Shown one piece after another: positions 7,023 to 14,279 of a stretch of 14,279 bases of DNA (position 1 is the first letter of the stretch; each line of letters begins with the position of its first letter). Where the stretch lies: NCBI GenBank assembly GCA_900556545.1, contig USPE01000024.1:1-14279 (forward strand), read 5' to 3'. Below the pieces are notes generated by a model. That model was given only the letters and a program-made list of their open reading frames with translations. It was not told the origin of the DNA and did no database searches. The stretch is from an uncultured Peptococcaceae bacterium. GTDB taxonomy: Bacteria > Bacillota > Peptococcia > Peptococcales > Peptococcaceae. Made by a program: the position numbers and the translations under genes.

Positions 7023-8559
7023 AACAAGTCCGGATAAGACAAGTACCGGTCATTTCTTCCGGCTTCTCAATTCCCAACAAAGCCAATACCGTTGGCGCCA
7101 CGTCCTGCAGGGAGCCGTCGGCTACCTGGCATGGTTGCGGAGTCATTGCGATGAACGGCACCGGATTGGCGGTATGAGCTGTATGAGGTGTTCCTTTTGC
7201 TGTATCCAGCATCTTCTCTGCATTGCCATGGTCCGCTGTAATCAGCAGAACACCACCTGCTTTTTTTACCGCTTCTGCCACTTCGCCAACGCATTGGTCT
7301 ACTGTTTCCACTGCCTTGCAAGCAGCTTCCAATATCCCGGTATGACCGACCATATCCGTATTGGCAAAGTTCACTAACAAAAACGGATATTGGCCGCCTT
7401 CAATGGCTTGAACCAAGTTATCTTTTACAGCCATTGCACTCATTTCCGGCTGCAAATCATAAGTGGCTACTTTTGGTGACGGCACCAGCAATCTGTCTTC
7501 CAGCGGATTGGGTTCTTCCAGTCCGCCATTAAAAAAGAACGTCACATGAGCATATTTTTCAGTTTCTGCTACTCGGAACTGCTTCACACCATGGGCAGCC
7601 AATACCTGCCCCAATGTGTTGGTCAACTCCTGCGGCGGAAACGCTGTCATCACATCTAATCCTTCTTCATACTGGGTCATTGCTACAAAATGAACACCCA
7701 GATATTCTCTGGCAAATCCATCAAAGTTTTTATTCACAAAAGCCTTGGTAATTTCACGGGCGCGATCACCGCGGAAATTGAAAAAGATAACGCCATCTCC
7801 TTTGCCAATCACTGCAACCGGACTGCCATCGGCATGTTGGATTACTGTAGGCAATACAAATTCGTCGGTTTCACCTTTGTCATAAGATTGCTGAATGGCT
7901 TCTGCCGCGCTGCTTGCTGTCTGCCCCTGGCCTGCAGTCATAGCAAGATAGGCTTTTTCAACCCGCTCCCAGCGATTATCTCTATCCATTGCATAGTAAC
8001 GGCCCGATACTGTGGCAATTTGACCAATTCCCAACTGCTGCAGTTTTTCTTCCAGCTCCTGCACAAATCCCAGCCCGGTGGCAGGGCCTACATCACGGCC
8101 ATCTAAAAAGCAATGCACATAGACTTTGGTCAAACCTTTGGCCGCGGCCAGTTCCAACAAACCATATAAATGACTGCTGTGACTGTGCACGCCGCCCGGT
8201 GATACCAGACCCATCAAATGCAATGGCTTGTTTTGCTGCAAGCAATCCTCCATAACCTGCTGGAAGGCTTTGTTTTCTTGCAGCGTTTTTTCCCGCACAG
8301 CCTTATTAATTCTGGTCAGTTCCTGATACACGATTCTTCCTGCACCTAAATTCAAATGACCAACTTCCGAATTACCCTGCTGGCCTTCCGGCAGGCCTAC
8401 AAACTCGCCGGAGCACAATAACTGACTATGTCCGCAGCTATTGAAAAGACGCTCCATGTTTGGCGTGTTTCCCTGAACGATAGCATTGCCCTCTGCTTGT
8501 TTACTGATACCCCAGCCATCCAGGATCATCAGCACAACGGGCGTTTGCTGCTTATCCAC
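7021..8559 (-). CDS. gpmI: Cofactor-independent (2,3-bisphosphoglycerate-independent) phosphoglycerate mutase
   Basis: GpmI interconverts 3- and 2-phosphoglycerate using a phosphoserine intermediate and two Mn2+ ions. The product is 512 residues, the usual size. Visible elements are VVLMILDGWG with metal ligand D14, the nucleophile S64 in GNSEVGHLNLGAGR, H125 in the GGVHSH motif, FLDGRD at 151-156, NFRGDRARE at 261-269, and the alkaline-phosphatase-like metal site D402/H406 (NTDMVGH), D443/H444 (TADHGN) and H462 (TPHTAHT). The start is GTG 8559, seven bases after AGGAGG; this site overlaps the end of tpiA, whose stop is 11 bp away, so the two are translationally close. The enzyme follows pgk and tpiA in the same transcript. 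The palindrome at 6921-7022 begins right at its stop codon. Confidence 0.98.
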   Translation of the reverse strand: MDKQQTPVVLMILDGWGISKQAEGNAIVQGNTPNMERLFNSCGHSQLLCSGEFVGLPEGQQGNSEVGHLNLGAGRIVYQELTRINKAVREKTLQENKAFQQVMEDCLQQNKPLHLMGLVSPGGVHSHSSHLYGLLELAAAKGLTKVYVHCFLDGRDVGPATGLGFVQELEEKLQQLGIGQIATVSGRYYAMDRDNRWERVEKAYLAMTAGQGQTASSAAEAIQQSYDKGETDEFVLPTVIQHADGSPVAVIGKGDGVIFFNFRGDRAREITKAFVNKNFDGFAREYLGVHFVAMTQYEEGLDVMTAFPPQELTNTLGQVLAAHGVKQFRVAETEKYAHVTFFFNGGLEEPNPLEDRLLVPSPKVATYDLQPEMSAMAVKDNLVQAIEGGQYPFLLVNFANTDMVGHTGILEAACKAVETVDQCVGEVAEAVKKAGGVLLITADHGNAEKMLDTAKGTPHTAHTANPVPFIAMTPQPCQVADGSLQDVAPTVLALLGIEKPEEMTGTCLIRTC

Positions 8560-8570
8560 AACAATACCTC

Positions 8571-9344
8571 CTATGCAGTTTCATCATGATTCTGATATTT
8601 GAGCAACTGTAAAAAGCTGTCCACTTTTAAGCTTGCTCCGCCAACCAATGCACCATCAATATCAGGCTGCTGCATCAGTTCTTTGATATTTTCCGGCTTT
8701 ACACTGCCGCCATACTGAAACCGCACGCAATCGGCAACAGCTTGTCCATACTGAGCAGCTATGGCTTCACGCAATGCGCCGATTACTAACTGGGCATCGG
8801 CAGCTGTGGCAGTTTGGCCTGTGCCAATGGCCCAAATTGGCTCATAGGCTACAATCAGAGTTTTCAACTGCGCTTCTGTCAATCCCTGCACAGCCGACAG
8901 CATCTGTCCGCTGCACACACTGATGGTCAGATTATTTTTGCGCTGCTCCAAATGCTCTCCCACGCACAAAACAGGCTGTATGCCGGCCTGATAAGCGGCC
9001 TGCACCTTTTGTTGGATCAATGGCCCATCCTCGCCAAAAATTTCACGGCGCTCAGAATGGCCCACAAGCACATATTGTATGCCTAATTCTTTGAGCATGG
9101 GCAAACTAACTTCACCGGTATAAGCACCCTCATCTACCGGATAAAAGTTTTGCGCACCAAAACCAACCGCACTGCCTGCCAGGTTTTCTGCCAATACATC
9201 CAATTGGGTGAATGGCGCACAGATAGCAGCATCTATTTTTTGCTGAACATGCTGCACTTGCGGCAAAAGCTGCTGACAAAACTGCGCTGCTTCTGCCCTT
9301 GTTTTATACATTTTCCAATTTGCTATAATAATGGGTTTCCGCAA
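8571..9344 (-). CDS. tpiA: Triosephosphate isomerase
   Basis: TpiA interconverts dihydroxyacetone phosphate and glyceraldehyde 3-phosphate in the cytoplasm. The product is 257 residues, normal for the family. Catalytic residues are all present: N9 and K11 (IANWKMYK), H96 in VGHSERR, and E168 in AYEPIWAIGTG, whose 171-176 part is the mobile loop 6; the phosphate-binding YGGSVKPEN (211-219) and GALVGGASL (231-239) follow. The start is an unusual TTG at 9344, about nine bases after GGGGG. The only nearby ATG (9360) is in another frame, and the family normally begins MRKPI, so TTG is well supported. The gene begins 23 bp after pgk and ends 11 bp before gpmI, within one operon. Confidence 0.98.
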   Translation of the reverse strand: MRKPIIIANWKMYKTRAEAAQFCQQLLPQVQHVQQKIDAAICAPFTQLDVLAENLAGSAVGFGAQNFYPVDEGAYTGEVSLPMLKELGIQYVLVGHSERREIFGEDGPLIQQKVQAAYQAGIQPVLCVGEHLEQRKNNLTISVCSGQMLSAVQGLTEAQLKTLIVAYEPIWAIGTGQTATAADAQLVIGALREAIAAQYGQAVADCVRFQYGGSVKPENIKELMQQPDIDGALVGGASLKVDSFLQLLKYQNHDETA

Positions 9345-9367
9345 AGAGATATACCCCCATTCAAAAA

Positions 9368-10555
9368 TTATTTGTCTAACAATACTTCAATGCCCGGCAG
9401 TTTTTTACCTTCCAAAAATTCCAAAGATGCACCGCCGCCGGTAGAAATATGATTAATTTTATCGTTCAAACCCGCTTTTTCAATAGAAGCAACCGAATCG
9501 CCGCCGCCCACGATAGAATAAGCGCCGGAGGATGCCACAGCCTGCGCCACTGCGCCAGTACCCACTGCAAAAGCATCTACCTCAAATACGCCCATTGGGC
9601 CATTCCAGATCACAGTTTTGGCATCGGCCACTGCCTGTTGGTACAGTTTTACAGTTTCCGGCCCGATATCCAATGCCATTCTGTCGGCAGGAACCTGATC
9701 CACAGTTACAGTTTGAGCAGTTTCCGGCTGGTCAATCCCGGCAGCAACAGTCAAATCTACCGGAATCAGCAATTTCTTGCCCAACTTCTCAGCATGGTCC
9801 ATGATTTCTAACGCCAACGCTGTTTTATCGTTTTCCACCAGAGAAGTGCCCATTTCATACCCTTTGGCTTTCAGGAATGTATTGGCCATACCGCCGCCAA
9901 TCATCAGACAGTCCACTTTTTCCAACAGATTCTGTACAACACCGATTTTATCCGAAATTTTGGAACCGCCTACAATGGCTACAAAAGGATGCTCTGCTTC
10001 TTCCAGCGCTTTGCCCAGCACTGTGATTTCTTTATCCATCAAAAAGCCCATAACGCCCGGCAAAATATGTCCTACCCCTTCCGTAGAGCAATGAGCCCGA
10101 TGGGCTGTGCCAAATGCATCGTTTACAAACACATCACCAAGCGCTGCCAGCTGTTTAGACAATTCTGGATCATTTTCTGTTTCTCCAGGTAAAAACCGTA
10201 CATTTTCTAGCATTACAATGTCACCGTTCTGCATAGCAGCCACTGCTGCTTCTACATCCGGCCCTACTGTCTGATTCAGTTTTTTTACAGGCAAGCCTAC
10301 CAATTGGGATAAACGCTCTGCCACCTTGTCCAAACGCAGCTCTTCTTTTACCTCACCCTTTGGTCTGCCCATGTGCGTCATGATAATAACCTTAGCGCCC
10401 TGTTCCACCAGATATTTTACAGTAGGAACACCGGCCTGTATTCTCACGTCATTGGTAATTTCTCCTGTTGTTTTACTTCTTGGTACATTAAAATCAACAC
10501 GAATCAAAACCCGTTTTCCTGCAAGTGCCACATCTTGCATTGTTTTTTTGCTCAT
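9368..10555 (-). CDS. pgk: Phosphoglycerate kinase
   Basis: Pgk transfers phosphate from 1,3-bisphosphoglycerate to ADP, the first ATP-forming step of glycolysis. The product is 395 residues, typical size. N-terminal substrate-binding parts are RVDFNVP with D21 and N23, HMGRPKG at 61-67, R120 in ENVRF and R153 in GTAHRAH. The C-terminal nucleotide half has GGSKISDKIGV (196-206), GGGMANTFL (220-228), the phosphate loop GGGDSVAS (350-357) and STGGGASLEFLEG. The start ATG 10555 follows GGAG by eight bases. It is the first gene of the block and has a near-consensus sigma-A promoter. gapA, which usually precedes it in Bacillota, is absent here; upstream is a divergent LysR gene instead. Confidence 0.98.
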   Translation of the reverse strand: MSKKTMQDVALAGKRVLIRVDFNVPRSKTTGEITNDVRIQAGVPTVKYLVEQGAKVIIMTHMGRPKGEVKEELRLDKVAERLSQLVGLPVKKLNQTVGPDVEAAVAAMQNGDIVMLENVRFLPGETENDPELSKQLAALGDVFVNDAFGTAHRAHCSTEGVGHILPGVMGFLMDKEITVLGKALEEAEHPFVAIVGGSKISDKIGVVQNLLEKVDCLMIGGGMANTFLKAKGYEMGTSLVENDKTALALEIMDHAEKLGKKLLIPVDLTVAAGIDQPETAQTVTVDQVPADRMALDIGPETVKLYQQAVADAKTVIWNGPMGVFEVDAFAVGTGAVAQAVASSGAYSIVGGGDSVASIEKAGLNDKINHISTGGGASLEFLEGKKLPGIEVLLDK

Positions 10556-10594
10556 AGCTTTATCTCCATCCTCTCAGAATTCAATACTATTTTT

Positions 10595-10623
10595 ATTATA
10601 AACATTTTTTCCAATGATTTCAA
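10595..10623 (-). promoter_or_regulatory. Sigma-A promoter of the pgk-tpiA-gpmI block
   Basis: On the minus strand, TTGAAA (10623-10618) and a perfect TATAAT (10600-10595) are 17 bases apart. Transcription should start near 10588, giving a leader of about 33 bases. This is one of the two strongest promoters in the window, as expected for a glycolytic operon. Confidence 0.85.
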
Positions 10624-10647
10624 CATGAAACTCACGCTTCTCGCATC

Positions 10648-10700
10648 TACACAACATTCATTTTTTATGCTATACTGGTAAAAAATTTACACTATATTTT
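10648..10700 (+). promoter_or_regulatory. Likely promoter and autoregulatory region of the LysR gene
   Basis: TACACA (10648-10653) and TATACT (10671-10676) are 17 bases apart, a moderate sigma-A match pointing right. Just after it, AAAAT (10682-10686) and ATTTT (10696-10700) form a dyad with a nine-base centre, a spacing seen in LysR-type operators. Both calls are pattern-based; the dyad is in AT-rich DNA and could be chance. The divergent pgk promoter begins about 25 bp to the left, so a bound regulator could affect both. Confidence 0.5.
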
Positions 10701-10717
10701 AACAGGGAGGAGTTTTC

Positions 10718-11662
10718 ATGCGAATTGAACAATTAGAAGCTTTTGTTGAAGTTGCCAGCTCTAAATCTATTAGTATCGCAGCTGAAAATTTATACATTAC
10801 GCAACCTTCGTTAAGTCGCTCCATGAAACTATTAGAAGATGAACTGGGGTTAACTCTGTTTATCCGTTCATCCGATGGAGTACGTCTGACAGATTCGGGA
10901 AAATCGCTTCTGCCTGCTGTACAAAATATCCTATCTCAGTTAGACAGTCTGAAACAACAAGCGCTGGCTTTGACAGAAGTACAAAAACACCCCATACAGA
11001 GCCAACTCAAAATCTATACATTACATTCTGTAGCAGACAGTATTTTGGTATATGCTTTTGAAGAAATGCGGCAAGCGTTTCCTACAACCGAAATTACAAT
11101 CAAAATTCCAGATAGCTCCGACCCATATCAATTACCCGATTTATCTGATTATGATCTTTATATTGGATTAAACATTGGCCATACCTTCGATCACGCACTC
11201 CAGAACAGTGATCTGCAGATGGAATCGGTTTTCATGGATAGCTTTTCTGTTGTAGTAAACAGACTCCATCCTCTGGCGAACCGTAAAATTGTGGCCATTG
11301 AAGACACGCTGGACTATAAACTGATTCTGCACAACTATGACTTTACCATTGAAGAATTCTATAAACAAATTATTACTGTGCCGGAGAAAAAGCTGGATAT
11401 TACTTTACGCAGCAATAATTCCCGCGTAATTACACAGTTACTGCTATCATCAAATAATATTTTAATTACCAATAACATTATGGCTGCTGTCGATTATGCG
11501 CCAAATACGGATTTAATGGTAATTCCGCTGCGCAATTTTAAATATCACTGTTTTTGTCTGTATCATCAAGATACTGCCCAGTTGCCACTTATCCAAGGAA
11601 TCATTAAAATTTTGCAAGACACACGTTTAAAATTATCTTTAAATTCTCCAAACGCAATCTAA
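10718..11662 (+). CDS. LysR-family transcriptional regulator
   Basis: This is a DNA-binding regulator of 314 residues, the common LysR size. The N-terminus MRIEQLEAFVEVASSKSISI leads into a winged helix-turn-helix (about 18-37, AAENLYITQPSLSRSMKLLE), followed by LGLTLFIRSSDGVRLTDSG, the classic LysR wing. A linker helix (63-88) joins a periplasmic-binding-protein-like effector domain (about 95-300). The start ATG 10718 follows GGGAGGAG by five bases. It faces the pgk promoter on the other side and converges with a transporter gene at its end. LysR regulators usually control a nearby gene, so the transporter plus glycyl radical enzyme are the likeliest targets, though divergent pgk is also possible. 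The effector is unknown. Confidence 0.94.
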   Translation: MRIEQLEAFVEVASSKSISIAAENLYITQPSLSRSMKLLEDELGLTLFIRSSDGVRLTDSGKSLLPAVQNILSQLDSLKQQALALTEVQKHPIQSQLKIYTLHSVADSILVYAFEEMRQAFPTTEITIKIPDSSDPYQLPDLSDYDLYIGLNIGHTFDHALQNSDLQMESVFMDSFSVVVNRLHPLANRKIVAIEDTLDYKLILHNYDFTIEEFYKQIITVPEKKLDITLRSNNSRVITQLLLSSNNILITNNIMAAVDYAPNTDLMVIPLRNFKYHCFCLYHQDTAQLPLIQGIIKILQDTRLKLSLNSPNAI

Positions 11663-11665
11663 AAT

Positions 11666-11712
11666 AAAAGGGGCTGCAAAAAACAATTTCTCGTTTTTTC
11701 ACAGCCTCTTTT
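11666..11712. terminator. Bidirectional terminator between the LysR and MFS genes
   Basis: Arms 11666-11684 and 11693-11712 pair over 18-19 bases with one G-T position and one extra base, closing an eight-base loop. The core is GGGGCTG pairing with CAGCCTC. Runs of A on the left and T on the right let it work in both directions, four bases after the LysR stop and nine bases after the MFS stop. Confidence 0.88.
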
Positions 11713-11721
11713 ATAAAATTA

Positions 11722-13056
11722 CTACTTATTCAGTTCTTCTAAGTTTACACCACTGGTGCTCTTACCGAATACACCGATAGCAATAGCAACAATTATATAG
11801 AATGCAGCCAGAACCATATAGGCTTTGGAGAAGCCTAATCCTGCATATAATGCTGGGAATACGCTCATCATTACAATATTGAAGATACGGCCAATTGCAG
11901 TTACCACGCCAACTGCCGCATTTCTGATTTTAGTTGGATACATTTCTGGTGCATAAGCATTTAAAATAATTAACGCTGTCTGGCTCAGTGCGGAGAATAC
12001 AACCGCTGCCACACACATAATGGTGAAGCTGTCAGCGTAGGAATACATGACAACGCAACCAACCAGTACAACTGCGCAACCTGCAATTGGAACCTTACGT
12101 CCGCCCCAGTCAGCAATAACAGAGGCTACAACTGGACCAAAGAACATCCCGATAGATAACAATGAAGTTAATTTCAAACCTTCTTCCATGGAGAATCCTC
12201 TGTCTACCAGAATGGTAGACGCAAAGTTTACAAACAATAAACCAGCAGAAATAACCAGAGAATAAGCAACGATTAACATAATTGTGGTTTTTAAAGATTT
12301 CTTTGCAAACAGTTCGCGGAATACTACACCAACAGGAATTTTGTTGTCTTTTACAACAGCTTTGCTCAGATCTGCTTTATATTCAGGACCAGCAATAGCT
12401 TCTACAACTTCTTCTGCTTCTTTGATTCTGCCACGCTGCACTAACCAACGTGGAGATTCTTTTAACCATGCAGCACCAAAGAATACAATCAATAAACCTA
12501 CAGAACCCAGAGCATAAACGATTCTCCAGTGTTCACCGCCCATTGGCAGGATAATGTTACACAGGAAAGCAATTGCAGGAATCCCCAGAAAACCTACGGT
12601 AGTAGCAATCCCAAAGTATCTGCCACGTCCTTTAGATGGCAGCATTTCCATCATATAAGAAGGGGCTACAATCAATACACCGGAAATACCTACGCCTGTT
12701 AAGACACGCATAACTGTAAAAATTTCCGGATTTGGCGCCAAACCATTTAATAAAGAACCGGCAGAAAAAATAAATGCCGAAACTAATAATGTTTTCTTAC
12801 GACCAATCATGTCAGAAACAAGACCAAACACAAATGTACCCACTAACATACCCATGGCAAACAAAGAATTGATAAAGCCAATCTGCTGAATGGACAGCCC
12901 CCAGTATTCACGCAATACTGGCGCAATAAAAGAGAAGTTGTAGTTATCTGCCTGTTCAAATACCATTGCAATGGCGATGATAACAATTAACCGGATGTGC
13001 GCTTTACTTAGCGGCACATCGTCAAAGAAGTTAGAAATTACTTTACGCTCTGCCAT
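11722..13056 (-). CDS. MFS transporter, organic solute:H+ symporter type
   Basis: This is a 444-residue membrane transporter of the major facilitator superfamily with about 12 helices and a cytoplasmic loop (200-250). Superfamily motifs are the loop 2-3 element FGLVSDMIGRKKTLL (77-91), its repeat in the second half IADWGGRKVP (314-323), the post-helix-5/6 stretch ESPRWLVQRGRIKEAEEV (200-217) and the late EMYPTKIRNAAVGVVTAIGR. These are shared by sugar porters and aromatic-acid symporters (PcaK-like), so the substrate could be a sugar acid, an aromatic acid or a related organic anion. The helix 1 segment FEQADNYNFSFIAP is where substrate-specific residues lie. The start ATG 13056 follows GGGGG by about ten bases. 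It lies 150 bp downstream of the glycyl radical enzyme gene on the same strand, which suggests it imports that enzyme's substrate. Confidence 0.92.
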   Translation of the reverse strand: MAERKVISNFFDDVPLSKAHIRLIVIIAIAMVFEQADNYNFSFIAPVLREYWGLSIQQIGFINSLFAMGMLVGTFVFGLVSDMIGRKKTLLVSAFIFSAGSLLNGLAPNPEIFTVMRVLTGVGISGVLIVAPSYMMEMLPSKGRGRYFGIATTVGFLGIPAIAFLCNIILPMGGEHWRIVYALGSVGLLIVFFGAAWLKESPRWLVQRGRIKEAEEVVEAIAGPEYKADLSKAVVKDNKIPVGVVFRELFAKKSLKTTIMLIVAYSLVISAGLLFVNFASTILVDRGFSMEEGLKLTSLLSIGMFFGPVVASVIADWGGRKVPIAGCAVVLVGCVVMYSYADSFTIMCVAAVVFSALSQTALIILNAYAPEMYPTKIRNAAVGVVTAIGRIFNIVMMSVFPALYAGLGFSKAYMVLAAFYIIVAIAIGVFGKSTSGVNLEELNK

Positions 13057-13122
13057 CTTTCATACCCCCAAAATAACTTATATCCATATTAATTTAAGTA
13101 TAAAAATAATTACTGTTATATT

Positions 13123-13163
13123 TGTGGATTGCACAGAGAGAAATGTCCCCCTGTACATCCACA
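13123..13163 (-). other. Stable hairpin between the glycyl radical enzyme and MFS genes
   Basis: On the minus strand, TGTGGAT-GTACAG (13163-13151) pairs with CTGTGC-A-ATCCACA (13136-13123): 13 pairs, one G-T, one bulged A, with a 14-base loop. It is not followed by a T run in the reading direction, so it is not a standard terminator for the upstream gene. It could protect the 3' end of the enzyme mRNA, act as an RNA control element, or, as DNA, be an operator. Confidence 0.6.
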
Positions 13164-13206
13164 TTTTATTTGCAATTTAGAATTTTATTACTGTTTGAAT
13201 GCCTAA

Positions 13207-14279
13207 TTAAACAGCTTCATGTTCAGTACGAGCAATAATTTCATCCTGCAATTCAGGAGAAAGTTCTGTAAAGTAAGCACTATAACCAGCCACACGTACC
13301 ACCAGATTTCTATATTTATCAGGTTCTTTTTTAGCAGATTGCAAGGTTTCCTGGTTAATAATATTAAACTGGATATGGTTAATTTTCAAATCACACCAGC
13401 TGCGAACCAAACTCATCATACGTCTGGTCCCTTCTTCACCAGCTACTGTGCCAGGGCTCAGTTTCATATTTAACAGACGAGCCTGACGGTTACGGATACC
13501 TCTTGTTTTTGTTTTTGCATTAGATGCCAATAAACCAGTTGGGCCATGAGTATCGCAGCCGTGAGTTGCGCCAGTACCTTCCGATAATGGAGTGGTTGCT
13601 TTACGACCGTTTGGTGTAGCACCAACAATTTTACCCAGTGCAATGTGCAGAGTAATTGGCAGGAACCGCAGAGAAATGACTTCGCCTGGCTGGTCTACCT
13701 GAGTTTCCAGATATTCGCAGTGGAAACTTTCAATATCCTTCGCAAAATTATCTACATAAGGATCGTCATTGCCGTATTTTGGTGCATTCAGGCACAACTG
13801 CTGAATCACTTCATAGCCTTCAAAGTCTGCATCCAGTGCTTTAATCAATTCATCCATTGTAAACCGTTTTTCTTCGTAAACTAATTTTTTGATTGCTGCC
13901 ATAGAATCTGCAAAAGTACCCAAGCCACAGATATCTACAAATGCTTCACGCATACCGCCGGTTACATTACCGTGCAGGTCTTCACACTGTTCATACGCCA
14001 AGTCATGCAGCATAGAGGTGAATGGACATGCCAGATATTTAGGGAATACCACGTCCAGCGCTCTCTGCTGAACCAGAGCCTGTTTTTCCATATAAATGTG
14101 CTGTTCTTTATATGCTTCATAGAATTCTTCAAATGTTTTAAAATCTCTTGGATCTCCTGTTTCCAGACCCATTAAAGTATCGCCGTATTTTGGTACACGG
14201 CCATTGTGCAGTACCATTTCCAGTACAGAACCAGCGTTGACAACGCCGCCTGGATGAATGTAGGTTTCAAAGTTTGGCA
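13207..14279 (-). CDS. Glycyl radical enzyme (pyruvate formate-lyase-like), C-terminal part, truncated by window edge
   Basis: Oxygen-sensitive enzymes of this family carry a glycine radical installed by a radical-SAM activase. The last 356 residues are visible; the frame is open to base 14279, so the ATG at 14217 is internal. The radical glycine is Gly331 (visible numbering) in VVRVAGYSAYF, followed by LQDEIIARTEH. Other family parts are GLETGDPRDF (38-47), GLGTFADSMAAIKKLVYEEK (118-137), ALDADFEGYE and GATPNGRKA (219-227). By spacing in related enzymes, the catalytic Cys motif should lie just outside the window. The sequence fits the dehydratase/decarboxylase/C-S-lyase branch (HypD, choline or glycerol lyase, arylacetate decarboxylase relatives), not classical pyruvate formate-lyase. 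Substrate cannot be assigned. The activase is not in the window and probably lies to the right. Confidence 0.9.
   Translation of the reverse strand, partial: PNFETYIHPGGVVNAGSVLEMVLHNGRVPKYGDTLMGLETGDPRDFKTFEEFYEAYKEQHIYMEKQALVQQRALDVVFPKYLACPFTSMLHDLAYEQCEDLHGNVTGGMREAFVDICGLGTFADSMAAIKKLVYEEKRFTMDELIKALDADFEGYEVIQQLCLNAPKYGNDDPYVDNFAKDIESFHCEYLETQVDQPGEVISLRFLPITLHIALGKIVGATPNGRKATTPLSEGTGATHGCDTHGPTGLLASNAKTKTRGIRNRQARLLNMKLSPGTVAGEEGTRRMMSLVRSWCDLKINHIQFNIINQETLQSAKKEPDKYRNLVVRVAGYSAYFTELSPELQDEIIARTEHEAV

Noticed and set aside
7067..7321. 84-codon open frame on the minus strand inside gpmI
   Set aside because: It lies in a shifted frame of a fully conserved enzyme gene, has no family features, and is a coding shadow.
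9449..10681. Several plus-strand open frames of 67-120 codons opposite pgk and its promoter
   Set aside because: All are antisense shadows of pgk codon usage, without binding sites or protein-like composition.
13057..13122. TATACT as a -10 element for the MFS gene
   Set aside because: No acceptable -35 hexamer lies 16-18 bases upstream, so a separate promoter cannot be supported.

Overview
The window looks like a chromosomal segment of an anaerobic, low-to-moderate GC Bacillota (Firmicutes) bacterium. The reasons are a SpoIIR-type sporulation signalling protein, a linked pgk-tpiA-gpmI-eno-secG run, strong AGGAGG-type ribosome binding sites with frequent GTG/TTG starts, and an oxygen-sensitive glycyl radical enzyme. 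A clostridial or negativicute lineage fits, but the species cannot be named from this sequence.

Layout, left to right. (1) 1-585, plus strand: 3' part of spoIIR, whose start lies off the left edge. (2) 596-1888, minus strand: a GHKL (AgrC-like) membrane sensor kinase with no response regulator beside it, ending 10 bp from spoIIR. (3) 1921-4817, minus strand: an AT-rich run of five closely spaced accessory genes. They are a two-domain protein (YezG/DUF600-like plus DUF6882-like), a frameshifted DUF3969-like gene, a four-helix membrane protein and two small proteins. They resemble immunity genes of polymorphic toxin systems, but no toxin is present. A truncated coding remnant (about 4889-5005) lies between this run and the secG terminator. 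(4) 5068-10555, minus strand: the lower-glycolysis block, transcribed pgk, tpiA, gpmI, eno, secG. pgk and secG have clear sigma-A promoters, secG ends at a strong intrinsic terminator, and the eno-gpmI gap holds a long imperfect palindrome of about 102 bp. No gapA or CggR gene is present. (5) 10718-11662, plus strand: a LysR-type regulator divergent from pgk, ending in a bidirectional terminator shared with the next gene. (6) 11722-13056 and 13207-14279, minus strand: an MFS organic solute transporter and, upstream of it, the C-terminal part of a glycyl radical enzyme that runs off the right edge.

How the genes work together. pgk, tpiA, gpmI and eno carry triose phosphates to phosphoenolpyruvate, and secG is a housekeeping Sec translocon subunit often found next to eno. 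The LysR regulator, transporter and glycyl radical enzyme probably form a small anaerobic catabolic module: take up a substrate, then cleave, dehydrate or decarboxylate it by radical chemistry. The substrate cannot be determined here. The most novel-looking parts are the toxin-less immunity-like array with its decayed members and the unassigned glycyl radical enzyme module.
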